A DNA stretch of 64,000 nt from Henckelia pumila (Eukaryota; Streptophyta; Magnoliopsida; Lamiales; Gesneriaceae), in the NCBI RefSeq assembly GCF_033568475.1, contig NC_133123.1:139206062-139270061 (forward strand). Direction: 5' to 3'. Positions 11,231-21,650 of this stretch are shown in pieces. Each line of letters begins with the position of its first letter. The first letter of the stretch is position 1. Under the pieces are notes generated by a model. It had not been told where the DNA came from. It did no database searches and worked only from the letters and a program-made list of their open reading frames with translations. The translations under genes were made by a program, and so were the position numbers.

Positions 11231-13174
11231 TTAATCCAGTAGCTTGAGCATACCCAATGATTGATTGAGTTTGCTCAATGGTACTACTTTCGTCAGCATA
11301 TCTGCAGGATTGATCATCGTATCAATCTTCTGAATCTTTACTAAGCCTCTAGATATGATGTCTCTCACAAAATGCAATCGAACATCTATGTGTTTTGTCC
11401 TTTCATGAAAAACAGAATTCTTGGACAGATGTATCGCACTTTGTGAATCACAAAATACTGTTACATTTTCCTGCTCAAAACCTAATTCAGAAATGAATCC
11501 ACCAATCCAAAGACTTTCTTTCACTGCTTCAGTCAAGCTAATGTATTCAGCTTCTGTTGTTGATAAAGCAACAACACTTTGTAAGTGTGATTTCCAGCTT
11601 ACTACATTACCACCAACTGTGAATACATATCCTGAAATCGATCTCCTTTTGTCAAGATCAGCCGCGTAATCTGAGTCACAATAACCAGTAACTTCACATA
11701 TATTTGCAGTGGTCTTTGAGTATTTTAACTTCAGCTTTGTAGTTCCTTTCAAGTATCTCATAAGCCACTTAACTGCCTGCCAATGCTCTCGACTTGGTCC
11801 ACTCATGAATCTGCTTACAAGTCCTAGAGCATATGTGATATCTGGTCTTGTTGAGACCATCATATACATAATACTCCCTAGTGCATTAGAGTAAGGAATA
11901 TTCTTCATATGAACAGCTTCAAGCTCCTCTTGATCTTGCGTCACTGCCACTAACTTGAAGTGTGCTCCAATAGGTGTATTTACTGTCCTTGCATCAGTCA
12001 TTTTAAAGAGATTTAAAACCTTGTTTATGTACCTCTCTTGCGACAAGAACAAAGTTTTCTGTTGTCTATTCCTCATAATCTCAACACCTAATATTTGTTT
12101 TGCTGCACCAAGATCTTTCATTTCAAATTCAGTATTGAGTTGCTGCTTTAAACTTTGAATTTCCCTAGGATCTTTACATGCTATGAGCATATCATCTACA
12201 TAGATCAATAGATAGATGTATGACTGATTTTGAAGTTTCTTGAGATACACACAGCTATCATACTTTGATCTATAATATCCTAGTTGTAGCATAAAATCAT
12301 CAAACCGTTTATACCACTGCCTAGGAGATTGTTTAAGGCAAGAGATATATTTCTGTAACAAGCATACTTTTCCAGATTGATGTCTAACTTCAAAACCTTT
12401 TGGTTGAGACATCAGAATCTGTTCTTCAAGATTTCCGTGTAGGAATGCTGTTTTAACATCTAACTGCTCTAGTTCAAGGTCTTGTATTGCAGTGATAGCA
12501 AGTAGAATTCTGATAGAAGAATGCTTAACTACAGGAGAGAACACTTCATGATAATCGATCCCTTCCACTTGTGAAAAACCTTTAGCAACTAATCTGGCCT
12601 TAAACCTTGGTTCTTCAACTCCTGGAACTCCTGGTTTCCTTTTGTATATCCATTTACAACCAATCACTCTTTTATCTTTAGGCTTATCAACCAATACCCA
12701 AGTGTTGTTCTTGATTAAAGACTTGAACTCATCTTGCATAGCCCTTAGCCACAATGCACTGTCCCTACAGTGCATAGCTTCTGTATAGGTGGTTGGCTCT
12801 TCCAGATCCACCAATTCAGCCACATTAAGAGCAAAGGCTGTAAATTCAGAAGATGCAAATCTTGATGGCAGCTTTATTTCTCTTCTGACTCTGTCCCTTG
12901 CTAGTTTATAATCTTCCAGATTATGATCTTGATCCTTATCATCACCTTGTGGATCTCTGTTTTCTGTTAAAACATGATATTCTTGATTTTCCATGTGACT
13001 GATATCATAAGAATCCTCAGATTGTTGGTGATTAGCTCCACCTTCATCCTTATTTTGAATATTGCTGTATGAGTGAACCTGATCAATTTCCTGTAAAGCC
13101 TGCTCAGCTTGTTTAGAGCTGGCTGCTGCTGGGACATCTTTGTTAGCATAAAAGACAGACTCATTAAATACCAC
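11231..13174 (-). pseudogene. Copia 1 pol, C-terminal half (RT and RNase H)
   Basis: Continuation of the Copia polyprotein after an in-frame stop at 13211-13213, in the same frame as the upstream half. It holds a linker (ISRDVVFNES region), then the Copia RT signature (FKARLVAKGFSQVEGIDYHEVFSP, YVDDMLIACK with the catalytic Asp pair) and RNase H (YCDSDYAADLDKRRS, STTEAEYISL, FCDSQSAIHLSKN, RTKHIDVRLHFVRD). It is uninterrupted to its own stop at 11231. It would be made only by readthrough, or from sister copies that keep the tryptophan codon. I list it as a pseudogene part only because of the stop; the catalytic residues look intact. Confidence 0.9.
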
Positions 13175-13210
13175 ATCCCTACTGATTATACACTTTTGCT
13201 CATCTAAAAG

Positions 13211-15268
13211 TCAGATTTTGTATCCTTTTACACCAGTAGGATATCCTAAAAAAATACCCTTCTTAACTCTAGGACTTAACTTTCCCTGATTAGCATGAAT
13301 ATACACAACACAACCAAAAATCCTTAAATGCTTATAATTTGGTTTCAATTTAGACCACTTGTTTTCAGGCACCATAAATTCAATGGCAGAGGAGGGTGAC
13401 AGATTTATCAAATAACAAGCAGTAGAGGCTGCCTCTGCCCAGAATTTTGGTGGCAAACCACTTTCACTAAGCATGCACCTTACTTTGTTCATTATTGATC
13501 TATTCATGCGCTCTGCTACTTCGTTTTGTTGTGGTGTGTAGGTACAAGTCCTATGCCTAGCAATACCATTTTTAACACAATATTCATCAAACTCATGATT
13601 ACAAAACTCTAAACCATTATCAGTTCTCAAGATCTTTATTTTATTTTCAGATTGGTTTTCAACTAAGGTTTTCCAATCTACAAACTTAGCAAAAGCTTGA
13701 TCTTTTGTTTTTAGGAAATAAAGCCAAACTTTCCTAGAGAAATCATCAATAAAGATAATAAAATACTGAGATTTTGATAGTGATAGAGGTACCTGCGGAG
13801 AGCCCCAAAGATCAACATGTATATAATCCAGAGGTAGTTTCGTATTATGAGAAGATGTGTTAAAGCTCAATCTATGAGTTTTCCCAAGGACACAATTTTC
13901 ACAGAAGTCCAAAGCAGTGATCTGTTTTTGATCCAGGAATCCTTGTTTAATGAGTTCTTGTAGTCCTTTCAAACTCATATGGCCAAGTCTTTGATGCCAA
14001 AGGCGTGTATGATTCTTGTCAGTTGTAGTAACATTGATTTCTGATGTCAAAGTAGTTCCTTGAAGAATATACAATCCATGCCTTAGAATGGCCTTCATAA
14101 TAACCAGTGATCCTTTTACAACTTTAAGAGTGCCACTTTGAGCTTTATAACTCAGCCCCTTTTGATCTAAGGTATCCAAAGAGATCAGATTTCTCTTCAA
14201 GTCTGGAATATATCTTACATCTGTTAAGATCTTGATGGAACCATCCCACATTCTCAGCTTAATAGAACCAGTCCCTTGAATTTTACAGGATTGATTATTC
14301 CCAAGAAGTACATATCCTGAATCTGCTCCTTGAAATTCAGTGAACCAGTCTTTCCTTGGAAACATGTGATAAGAACATCCAGAGTCCAATATCCATTCTT
14401 CCTTAGGATCTTCAGTGGAGATGGTTAAGACCTCAGCTTCTTCATATCCTTCAAGGATATTTGCAGCATCTGTAACAGGAAGATTCTCCTGTCCTTGATT
14501 CAACTTTCTTAAAGGGCAGAACCTCCTAATATGGCCCTCTTTCTTACAGGACCAGCATGTTCTCTTTGGTCTTGACTTAGATCTAGACTTTGATCTCCAT
14601 CTACTTGCTGATCCTTTTCTTTCAAGTGACCTACCTCTTATGTTCAAACCTTCTCCAGTAGATTTATAAGGCTTGCCATTAGCCTTCAAATCTAGTTCCT
14701 TGGAATAAGCAGCTCCTGTTACTTCTTCAAGAGTTAGAGTTTCTTTGCCATACTTCAAAGTATCTCTAAGATGATCATAGGCCTTCGGCAGAGAATTAAA
14801 TAAGAAAATAGCTTGATCTTCTTCATCAATTTTCACATCCATGTTCTCAAGATCTGATAACAATTTTGTGAACTCATCAACATTCTCATCAATCGACTTA
14901 TTTTCATCCATCTTATAACTGTAGAACTTCTGCTTTAGATAGATTCTATTAGGCAACGCTTTTGTCATGTATAATTGCTCTAATTTGAGCCACATATCAG
15001 CTGCCGTTTTCTCCCTTACCACCTTCCTGAGAATTTGGTCACTTAGGCTGAGAACAATAGTGTTTCTAGCCTTCTTTAATATTTCAAGCTTATTCTCGGT
15101 TGTGTCTGGAATCCTTGATTCTCCCTTCAGTGCTTCATCTAATCCTAAGTTTCCCAGGTGTGCCATCATCTTCTCCCTCCATAGATTAAAATCATTCTTT
15201 CCATCGAATTTCTCCACTTCAAACCTTGATGTGGGCATCGCTAACGAATATCCATGGCCAGTAGACAT
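13211..15268 (-). pseudogene. Copia 1 gag-protease-integrase, ends at one premature stop
   Basis: Begins at the ATG at 15268 (MSTGHGYSLAMPTSRF), about 120 bases inside the primer-binding site. Domains in order: UBN2-type gag (KFDGKNDFNLWREKM), CCHC knuckle CWSCKKEGHIRRFC around residue 235, aspartic protease DSGCSYHM around 290, GAG-pre-integrase (LWHQRLGHMSLKGL, CENCVLGKTHRLSF) and the integrase core (DLWGSP, FIDDFSRKVWLYFLK, RTDNGLEFC, TPQQNEVAERMN). The frame ends in GVKGYKI followed by TGA where Copia proteins normally have a tryptophan (GYK-x-W-L), so it is a TGG-to-TGA nonsense change. Otherwise it is complete. Confidence 0.92.
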
Positions 15269-15388
15269 TCCTTAAAGATTGTTTACTCAAGAGATAAGAA
15301 ATAAAAGGGAATGACTGGACAATTCAGATTTTGAAGAAGAAGGAGATCACCTACTCAGAATCTTCCGCCCCAAGATCTTAATCTTGAG

Positions 15389-15400
15389 GCTCTGATACCA
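15389..15400 (-). other. primer-binding site of Copia 1
   Basis: Minus strand TGGTATCAGAGC, complementary to initiator methionine tRNA, two bases inside the 5' LTR end at 15403. Confidence 0.9.
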
Positions 15401-15402
15401 CT

Positions 15403-15989
15403 TGTTGAATCTCACAGCAGAAACAAGAACAGAGAAATAACCAAACTCACAAATATAACAGCATAACAAGAAACAAGCTATCAACTCAGAAAATCAACAC
15501 GAACACAGGGAATTACTTGGTTCGGATTATAACAAATCCTACATCCAAGGTTCTGGGTTTTCACCCAAATGAATTCACTAATACTCAATCAAAGATCTCG
15601 TCCTTTACAACCCCAAATCACATGAATCAAGAGCTACACCAGAAACTCAATTGATATACACAAGAACAAGAAGAATACAGGGATAATCGATGTTCCAGCT
15701 CCTTCAAGATGCTCCTCGACTTTCTATCTCCAAAATCAGGAGATTTCCCTTATCTGTTCTTCGAATAAATGATTAGGCGGAAAAACGATGATCATCTCTC
15801 GTGGCTAGCTCTCTCTGATTGTTTTTAATCTTCCTTGTTGCAGTTCGTACCCTTAATTCTGTTTTGAGCTAAGTTAACGATATCAACTAACTGAGAGTTA
15901 ATCCAAGCCATTGGATCAAGACTTAACTCCAAGACCAATCTTGACCCTCCATTGCAACTAATTGCAAAGTCAATCATAAAGTCTTCACA
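15403..15989 (-). repeat. 5' LTR of Copia element 1
   Basis: 587 bases with TG...CA ends. It supplies the promoter for minus-strand transcription. The right TSD copy GAAAG is at 15990-15994. Confidence 0.95.
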
Positions 15990-16199
15990 GAAAGTGAAAT
16001 ATATTTTTGGTCCTGCAAGTTTTTTTTTCAACTTTTAGTTCTGTTATCTCAAAATTTCCAATATTCATGCATTAATTACTTGCAATTTTTTTTTCGATTT
16101 CGTTTTTTTTTTGTCGGAACCCTACTAGACAGTCAAAAATGTTTAGTAGTCCATAGATGTGTTGACATAGAATTTAAACGGAAATGTTTTTTTTTTTTC

Positions 16200-16506
16200 A
16201 ATAAGTTGTCCATTTTTTGATTTTGGTCTATTAGCTTTTCAAATTTTGGTTTTGGTACACTAACTTTTATTTTTCAGTAATTTTGGTCCAATTACTGACG
16301 TGACAGCTAGACACGTCAACATTCTCCGATGTCACATCATCATTTTTCGATAACATGTCAGCATTTTCCGATGCCACATCAGCACTTGGACCAAAATACC
16401 CGAAAACTAAAAGTTAGTGTACCAAAACAAAATTTTGAAAAGTTAATATTGAACCAAAATAAAAAAATAAAAAAGTTAATAGACCAAAAAATATGGACAA
16501 CTTATT
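16200..16506. mobile_element. fold-back MITE, copy 1
   Basis: The ends are a perfect 14-base inverted repeat (AATAAGTTGTCCAT, and its complement at 16493-16506). Complementarity continues inward with interruptions (TTTTGGTCTATTA against TAATAGACCAAAA, TTGGTACACTAACTTT against AAAGTTAGTGTACCAA), so nearly the whole element folds on itself. The middle has repeated GATGTCACATCA/GATGCCACATCAGC segments. A related copy lies at 45366-45606. It is non-coding and was probably mobilised by another element's transposase. Confidence 0.75.
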
Positions 16507-16935
16507 GGGCATCATGAAGATGACAGAAAATTACAGATTTCACCCAATTTTCAGCCATTTTCACGATTCCGATCACCGAGATTGAAATTGTATCATATGT
16601 TTAACATTTATGATCAATTTAAAACTATTTTTGTGTGTGTGTGTATATATATATTACTACTTACACTACTTTCGTAGTATTATAGACTTTTTGATAATTT
16701 TAACAATAAAAAATTTTATAATATCAAACACATCAACATATTTACGTTATTTAAAATAAATTAATTTAAATATTTTAAAATCTTATTTATAAAATAAGAT
16801 TTGACCACTTATTATAAGCTCAGCTTATAAGCTGTTTTAATAAATTTGGTCAAACATCGTCTTAATCGTGAAAAGTTTTCTTTCTTATTGAGCTATGATC
16901 TTTACATGATTTGAGCCACCATTAATCAATAAAGC

Positions 16936-16944
16936 AAAGAAAAG
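16936..16944. repeat. left 9-bp TSD of the MULE
   Basis: AAAGAAAAG directly abuts the left element end and is repeated exactly at 26316-26324. Confidence 0.93.
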
Positions 16945-17330
16945 GGGTTTTTTTATTAAATTAATATAAAATTAATAAAATGTAATTAAAATATTGCATT
17001 CTTTAAAAATTGACCAAACTAGTACAATCCGGGACAGTCTGTCCCGGATTCATCAGAGATCTGACAGGTCTATGATCTCTGATGAATTCGAGACAGATTG
17101 TCCAGATTCATATTTACATATATATATTATATATTAAAAAAACGATAGGCCCAAAAAAAATCGGCTGGACCAAAAATTATAGGTCCAGCCGATTTTTTTT
17201 TAAAAATAAATTAAGTAAATAAGCTGTCTTATCGGTCATTCTGACCGATAAGACAGCTCTCTGAATCTGAAGCAGGCTGCTTCGGATTCAGAGATTCACA
17301 CATACATTGATTCACGGACTCAACAGACTT
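16945..17330 (+). repeat. left TIR of the MULE, made of consecutive palindromes
   Basis: The outer ~60 bases match the other end almost perfectly in inverted orientation. Inside is a chain of self-complementary blocks: 17026-17050 (12-base arms, one-base centre), 17048-17088 (14-base arms ATTCATCAGAGATC), 17153-17200 (19-base arms including TCGGCTGGACC), 17222-17258 (17-base perfect arms, three-base loop) and 17258-17294 (18-base arms, one mismatch, one-base centre). Each could form a cruciform or RNA hairpin. Confidence 0.88.
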
Positions 17331-20181
17331 AATTATTTATGCATATATTTGTGTTCAATGTCTTTCTCCTTCCCATTTCATTTCATTCCCATAAATATTT
17401 GAATTCCTCTTGCATTTTTTTCATGCTTCCTTCGCCATTGTTAAAGGTAACCGGTTATGTTTATATTTATTATTTAATTTATTGTTTTAGATTTCTTTTG
17501 TTATGATATTTTTATTTAGTTGATATTTTGTTCTAATTTTTTAAAAATATTGTCAGATTATAATTTAATTGGACGGTTGATCTTGCTTTCGTACACAATT
17601 AACAAGTAATTATCATAATTTTCTTACAATTCTATTATTGTTTAATTTTTGTGGAATATAATATTTAAAATTAATTTAATTTAGTTAAAAGTTTTTTTTC
17701 GTATTTTATACTTAAATTATTGATGAATTATACACAATTAATTTATATTTATGTAATTATTTTAAGAATAGAGTAATAAATTAATTTATTTTAAAATTAT
17801 AGGCACGCAAATTTTTTTTTTCTTTTATTAATTAGTGTGATTACATTGGATTGATTGTATGACATTGCCTGAGTTTAGATCAGACTGTTAGGCAGCGTTT
17901 GGTAAGGTTCATAACTAAATGATTAGCAAGTAGTCCAACGTTTGAATTGATTTTAGCACATTCTTAGATAACCATGGGCCCGACACAATTCACTGTATGG
18001 GCTTGAAAAAGATGGAATATGAAACCCATGTGAGAGCAAGTATTATGAGTCCTCATTTGTACAGTACTCGGGAGAATAATGCTCAATTACCAATTTATCC
18101 CTTTTTTGTGCCCTACTATACCAACCCACCCCACTTTTAAGCTTTTACCGAAATCTTCTTCTAGCTCTTTCAACAGATCTGGAGCGATTTCTTGAAGGTA
18201 AAGTGTAAATCTTTGTCCACTTTTTTTTTGGTTCGAAATAAAAGGCGTCACCTTCCCAAAAAACACACCTCCCGGATAGATTTCTTGAAACGGTGATTTA
18301 TCCACTTGAGCATCTTAATTTTTTTGAATCGGGTGGGCTTTCATTTTTTTTGTTAACTTTAGGCAGCTAGTTTTCTGAAACTATTATTTAGATTGATTTT
18401 TGTTTTAATTTTGTGGTGTTCAACCGAAGATTTGTTTAATAATTGAGATGAGACGACGAAGGAGATTTCAGTCGGACAAAACTATGATATAATGTATTCA
18501 TTCAATTTCAAATTACCCGATGATGCAACTGTGTGTTTGTGGGTGTCGAAAGAGGAGGAGTAGTGTGAAGAGATTTGTGATTATATTTTCTCTGAAGTGA
18601 GAGTGTGATTGGACGATGACCAAGGGCAATTTGGGTACAATTTTCTTATCCAACTCTTAATCCTTCGCATAATAAACCAACCAAACAAATTGATGTATAT
18701 TTTTTATTATTTCAAATATTATTACTAAAATATACATATCCCATAACTTATCTTTACATTAATAATCTCATCACATGTACCAAGCGGAGTTGTTTATTGT
18801 GCGTGATCTCTACAATTATGCTACTTTCCCCAAGTAATGTCTTTTCCTCTCTTCGATATTATATTGTTTAGATTCATTAAAAATTGTATATACCCAATCC
18901 ACATTATCATCCTTATTTATGAAAAATCTTACATATAATATTCCAATATAGCGAATTTAATATATTAATTAAAATGAAGATTGTCTTAATAACTAACTAA
19001 ATAAAAAATAATTTTCAAAATTTTTAAATAAAAAAATAGAATATTAGATACAATTGTGAGTTAATAGCAAACTAAAAATACATAATTAAATCTATTTAAG
19101 AAAAATTAGTATGTAAATAAAACTTCATGTTAAAATAAGTTGTAAGTATTCCGTAATGATTTTTTGAAAGAGTATATTTCCAATAGTAAAGAATAAAAAT
19201 GCCTAATTATTATTATATCAATTAAGTATATATATACGAATTAATTGTTTGAATTTAAGAATAAAATATATTATTATACAATTAATAATTTTGAATGTTA
19301 ATAATAATTATTTCGACAAAGAATTTTTGAAAATAATTAAAATTTCTAAAAAAAAATTATAGTACAAATGTAAATATGATATTTATTATTAAATTTTTAC
19401 TAATTTTAATTTCCTAACCCCAAAGTTTAAGTAAAATAATAATTAAAATATATAAAACAATTAAATTTAATAATAATATAAATATGTATTTATTGTAATA
19501 ATTAAATATTTAATGTTAAATAAAGTTAGTAACGAGTGCAATATTATTGTTAAATAAATAATATATTATAATGATCAATAATAATAAAAATATGGTGAAT
19601 AATAATTACAGTAACTATAATCTTAGTTATATTATAAATCAAAATTAGTTATTATTGAATTTGTTGAAATTTTAATATTTAAAATTAATATTAAAGAGTA
19701 TTTTTGGAAATAAATAATTTGTCAAGTTTTTTTTCATTGGTTTTTTTTTTTATTTCTCTTAGCCTCGTTTAAATTTGAGTTCATCTTCATTTTAAAAAGA
19801 AATTATACTGAAATGAACTATTATCATATATATGAAATTTATATTGAAACTGAATATAATCTTGGTGAACATAATTTATAATTTTAGTGAAATTAATTTA
19901 TAATCTTAGACAAAAATCATTAGTAGGCATGAATTTGTGTATATATTTTTTTAGTAATTCAAGTTTATAATATTTTTTCACATATTATCAGTCGAATCAC
20001 AAATAATAGAAATGATGGATTATTATTATACCAGGTTATTCACCTTTAACTAACACAATCAACAACATATTATTTGCTTCAAAGAAAAATTGCATAAATG
20101 CAAAAGTTTTTATTATTCTCATCAGTTATATTTGGATATTAAAATTAATATAGCTTATATCCATATTTTATTAATTGCAGG
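17331..20181. other. AT-rich MULE interior, no gene seen
   Basis: No supported gene. About 17890-18800 is less AT-rich than its surroundings and begins GCGTTTGGTAAGG, with a weakly inverted counterpart near 18780 (TGTACCAAGCGG). It could be a small nested MITE, but no TSD was found. The rest is long A/T runs. Sequence ending TTAATTGCAG just before 20182 looks like a splice acceptor, suggesting a 5' untranslated exon of the PMD gene upstream. Confidence 0.5.
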
Positions 20182-21650
20182 ATGACCGAAAATGTAGATA
20201 ATGTGTTGTACTTACAAAATGGACATATTTTGAATAATATCAATGCCGAGAATATGAATTCACTAATACCTCCAAGTCGTTCCGATCGTTCTCTATGGGC
20301 ATTGTATAATGAAGGAATTCACCATCGTGTTCGTCAATGTTTGGCGCACATGGGTTTTTATGGTATCTTACAGTGTGGACCAATAAAATATTATGATCAT
20401 CACTTGCTTACAGCCATAGTAGAGAGATGACATCGAGAAACCCACACGTTCCACCTTCCAGTAGGTGAGACCACGATAACCCTACAAGATGTCGCAATGA
20501 TTTTGGGTTTAAATATCGATGGCATTCCTGTCACCGGTGTAGATACCGCGTACAGTAAAAACGAGTTGCAACAACGCTGTTTATATTGGTTGGGTTTCAT
20601 GCCCGGTGATAATAAAATCAAAGGTGGCCACCTTTCCCTCGGCGCTATACGAAAGCACTGTCTTGATCATATGATTCAGGATGACAGCACAGATGACGAC
20701 GTGGCAAAATATTCTCGTTGTGTGGCATTACTGATTATCGGTGGATGTATGTTTCCGGACTCAGAAAGTTCTGCTGTAAAGCTTATGTATCTACCATTTC
20801 TTCAGGACATCGATATAGTGAATACATATAGCTGGGGTTCGGCTGTATTGGCTTATCTTTACCGAGAGTTATGCAACACATCCACGGAGTCAAAGAACGG
20901 TCTATGTGGGCCTCTCCAAATACTTCAGGTACAATTACACTAATATAAAATTAATATATGTTGTGGTTAATTTTTTTTATGGGAATTTGATATTTTATAT
21001 CGTTACAGATTTGGGTGTGGTCACGGATTACACTTCTGACTCCGGATATGGTACAACAAAGTCATCTGGCATCGGAGCAAGTTGCCGATGTGCTTCAGGG
21101 ATTACCATTCCCACCTTATGGCGCAAAGTATTTTTCATAAACACTTACTATTTAATAAGATTCTATTATTTCTTATTAATGTCCTATAATGTCTGCTTAT
21201 TCATATCATAGGTGGAAGCGTGGGTTTTCATGGGTGCACACTGTGCGTCATTCTGTTCGTATAATGAGAGATATGCTTGATAGGATGATAGACGGACAGG
21301 TAAAATTTTTCACAACATCTATAACTATAAAAATATTTTATATATTGTTTTATGATAAGCATGTTAATATTTTTACTTTAATTTTTTGGCAGTTTACATG
21401 GACTGTATATGATATGGAGTCACCAGAGTTGTCTATTTACCTAGAGAGAAATAGAAATCTCCTTTGTCGGTCTGCATGTCCACTGATAAATTTTGATATT
21501 GTTGAAATTCATCGACCAGAGAGATGTCTTCGACAATTTGGGATGCGTCAGGGTATTCCCCCACCCGCCACGAACTACGACATATTTCATAAATTAACAC
21601 GTCAAAGGCGACCCAATTACGATTGGGCCGCCTTTCATAAATTCTTCCCA
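20182..21650 (+). pseudogene. plant mobile domain (PMD, MAIN/MAIL-like) protein gene inside the MULE, one premature stop
   Basis: PMD (aminotransferase-like) domains occur in the MAIN/MAIL1 family, linked to silencing and genome maintenance, and in transposable elements. Exons by frame and GT/AG: 20182-20928, 21009-21127, 21212-21299, 21393 to about 21650. Recognisable blocks: LIPPSRSDRSLWALYNEGIH, HTFHLPVGETTITLQDV, GLNIDGIPVTG, ALLIIGGCMFPDSE, a predicted IWVWSRI start of exon 2, WKRGFSWVHT in exon 3, and PERCLRQFGMRQGIP plus NYDWAAFHKF in exon 4. The first exon has TGA at 20428-20430, where family members have tryptophan (VER-W), in the same frame on both sides. The C-terminus runs into the opposite-strand transposase 3' end. 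Function in transposition is unknown; captured host gene and long-term element gene are both possible. Confidence 0.85.

Larger units (their letters stand above)
10573..15989 (-). mobile_element. near-intact young Ty1/Copia retrotransposon, 5.4 kb
   Basis: Both LTRs are 587 bases with TG...CA ends. The 5-bp target duplication GAAAG is perfect (10568-10572 and 15990-15994). I counted only three substitutions between the LTRs by eye, so insertion is recent. The element reads on the minus strand, with an initiator-Met primer-binding site next to the right LTR and a purine tract (AAAGGTGGAGATT) next to the left LTR. Gag-pol is one frame interrupted by a single stop. Domain order (gag, protease, integrase, RT, RNase H) is Copia; overall it resembles the Tork/Tnt1 group (inference). 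Confidence 0.95.

Noticed and set aside
18087..18305. 72-codon minus-strand ORF inside the MULE
   Set aside because: No homology features, low-complexity flanks and no support from the element structure.
17885..18800. A nested MITE inside the MULE interior
   Set aside because: The inverted ends match only weakly and no target duplication was found; left as a comment only.
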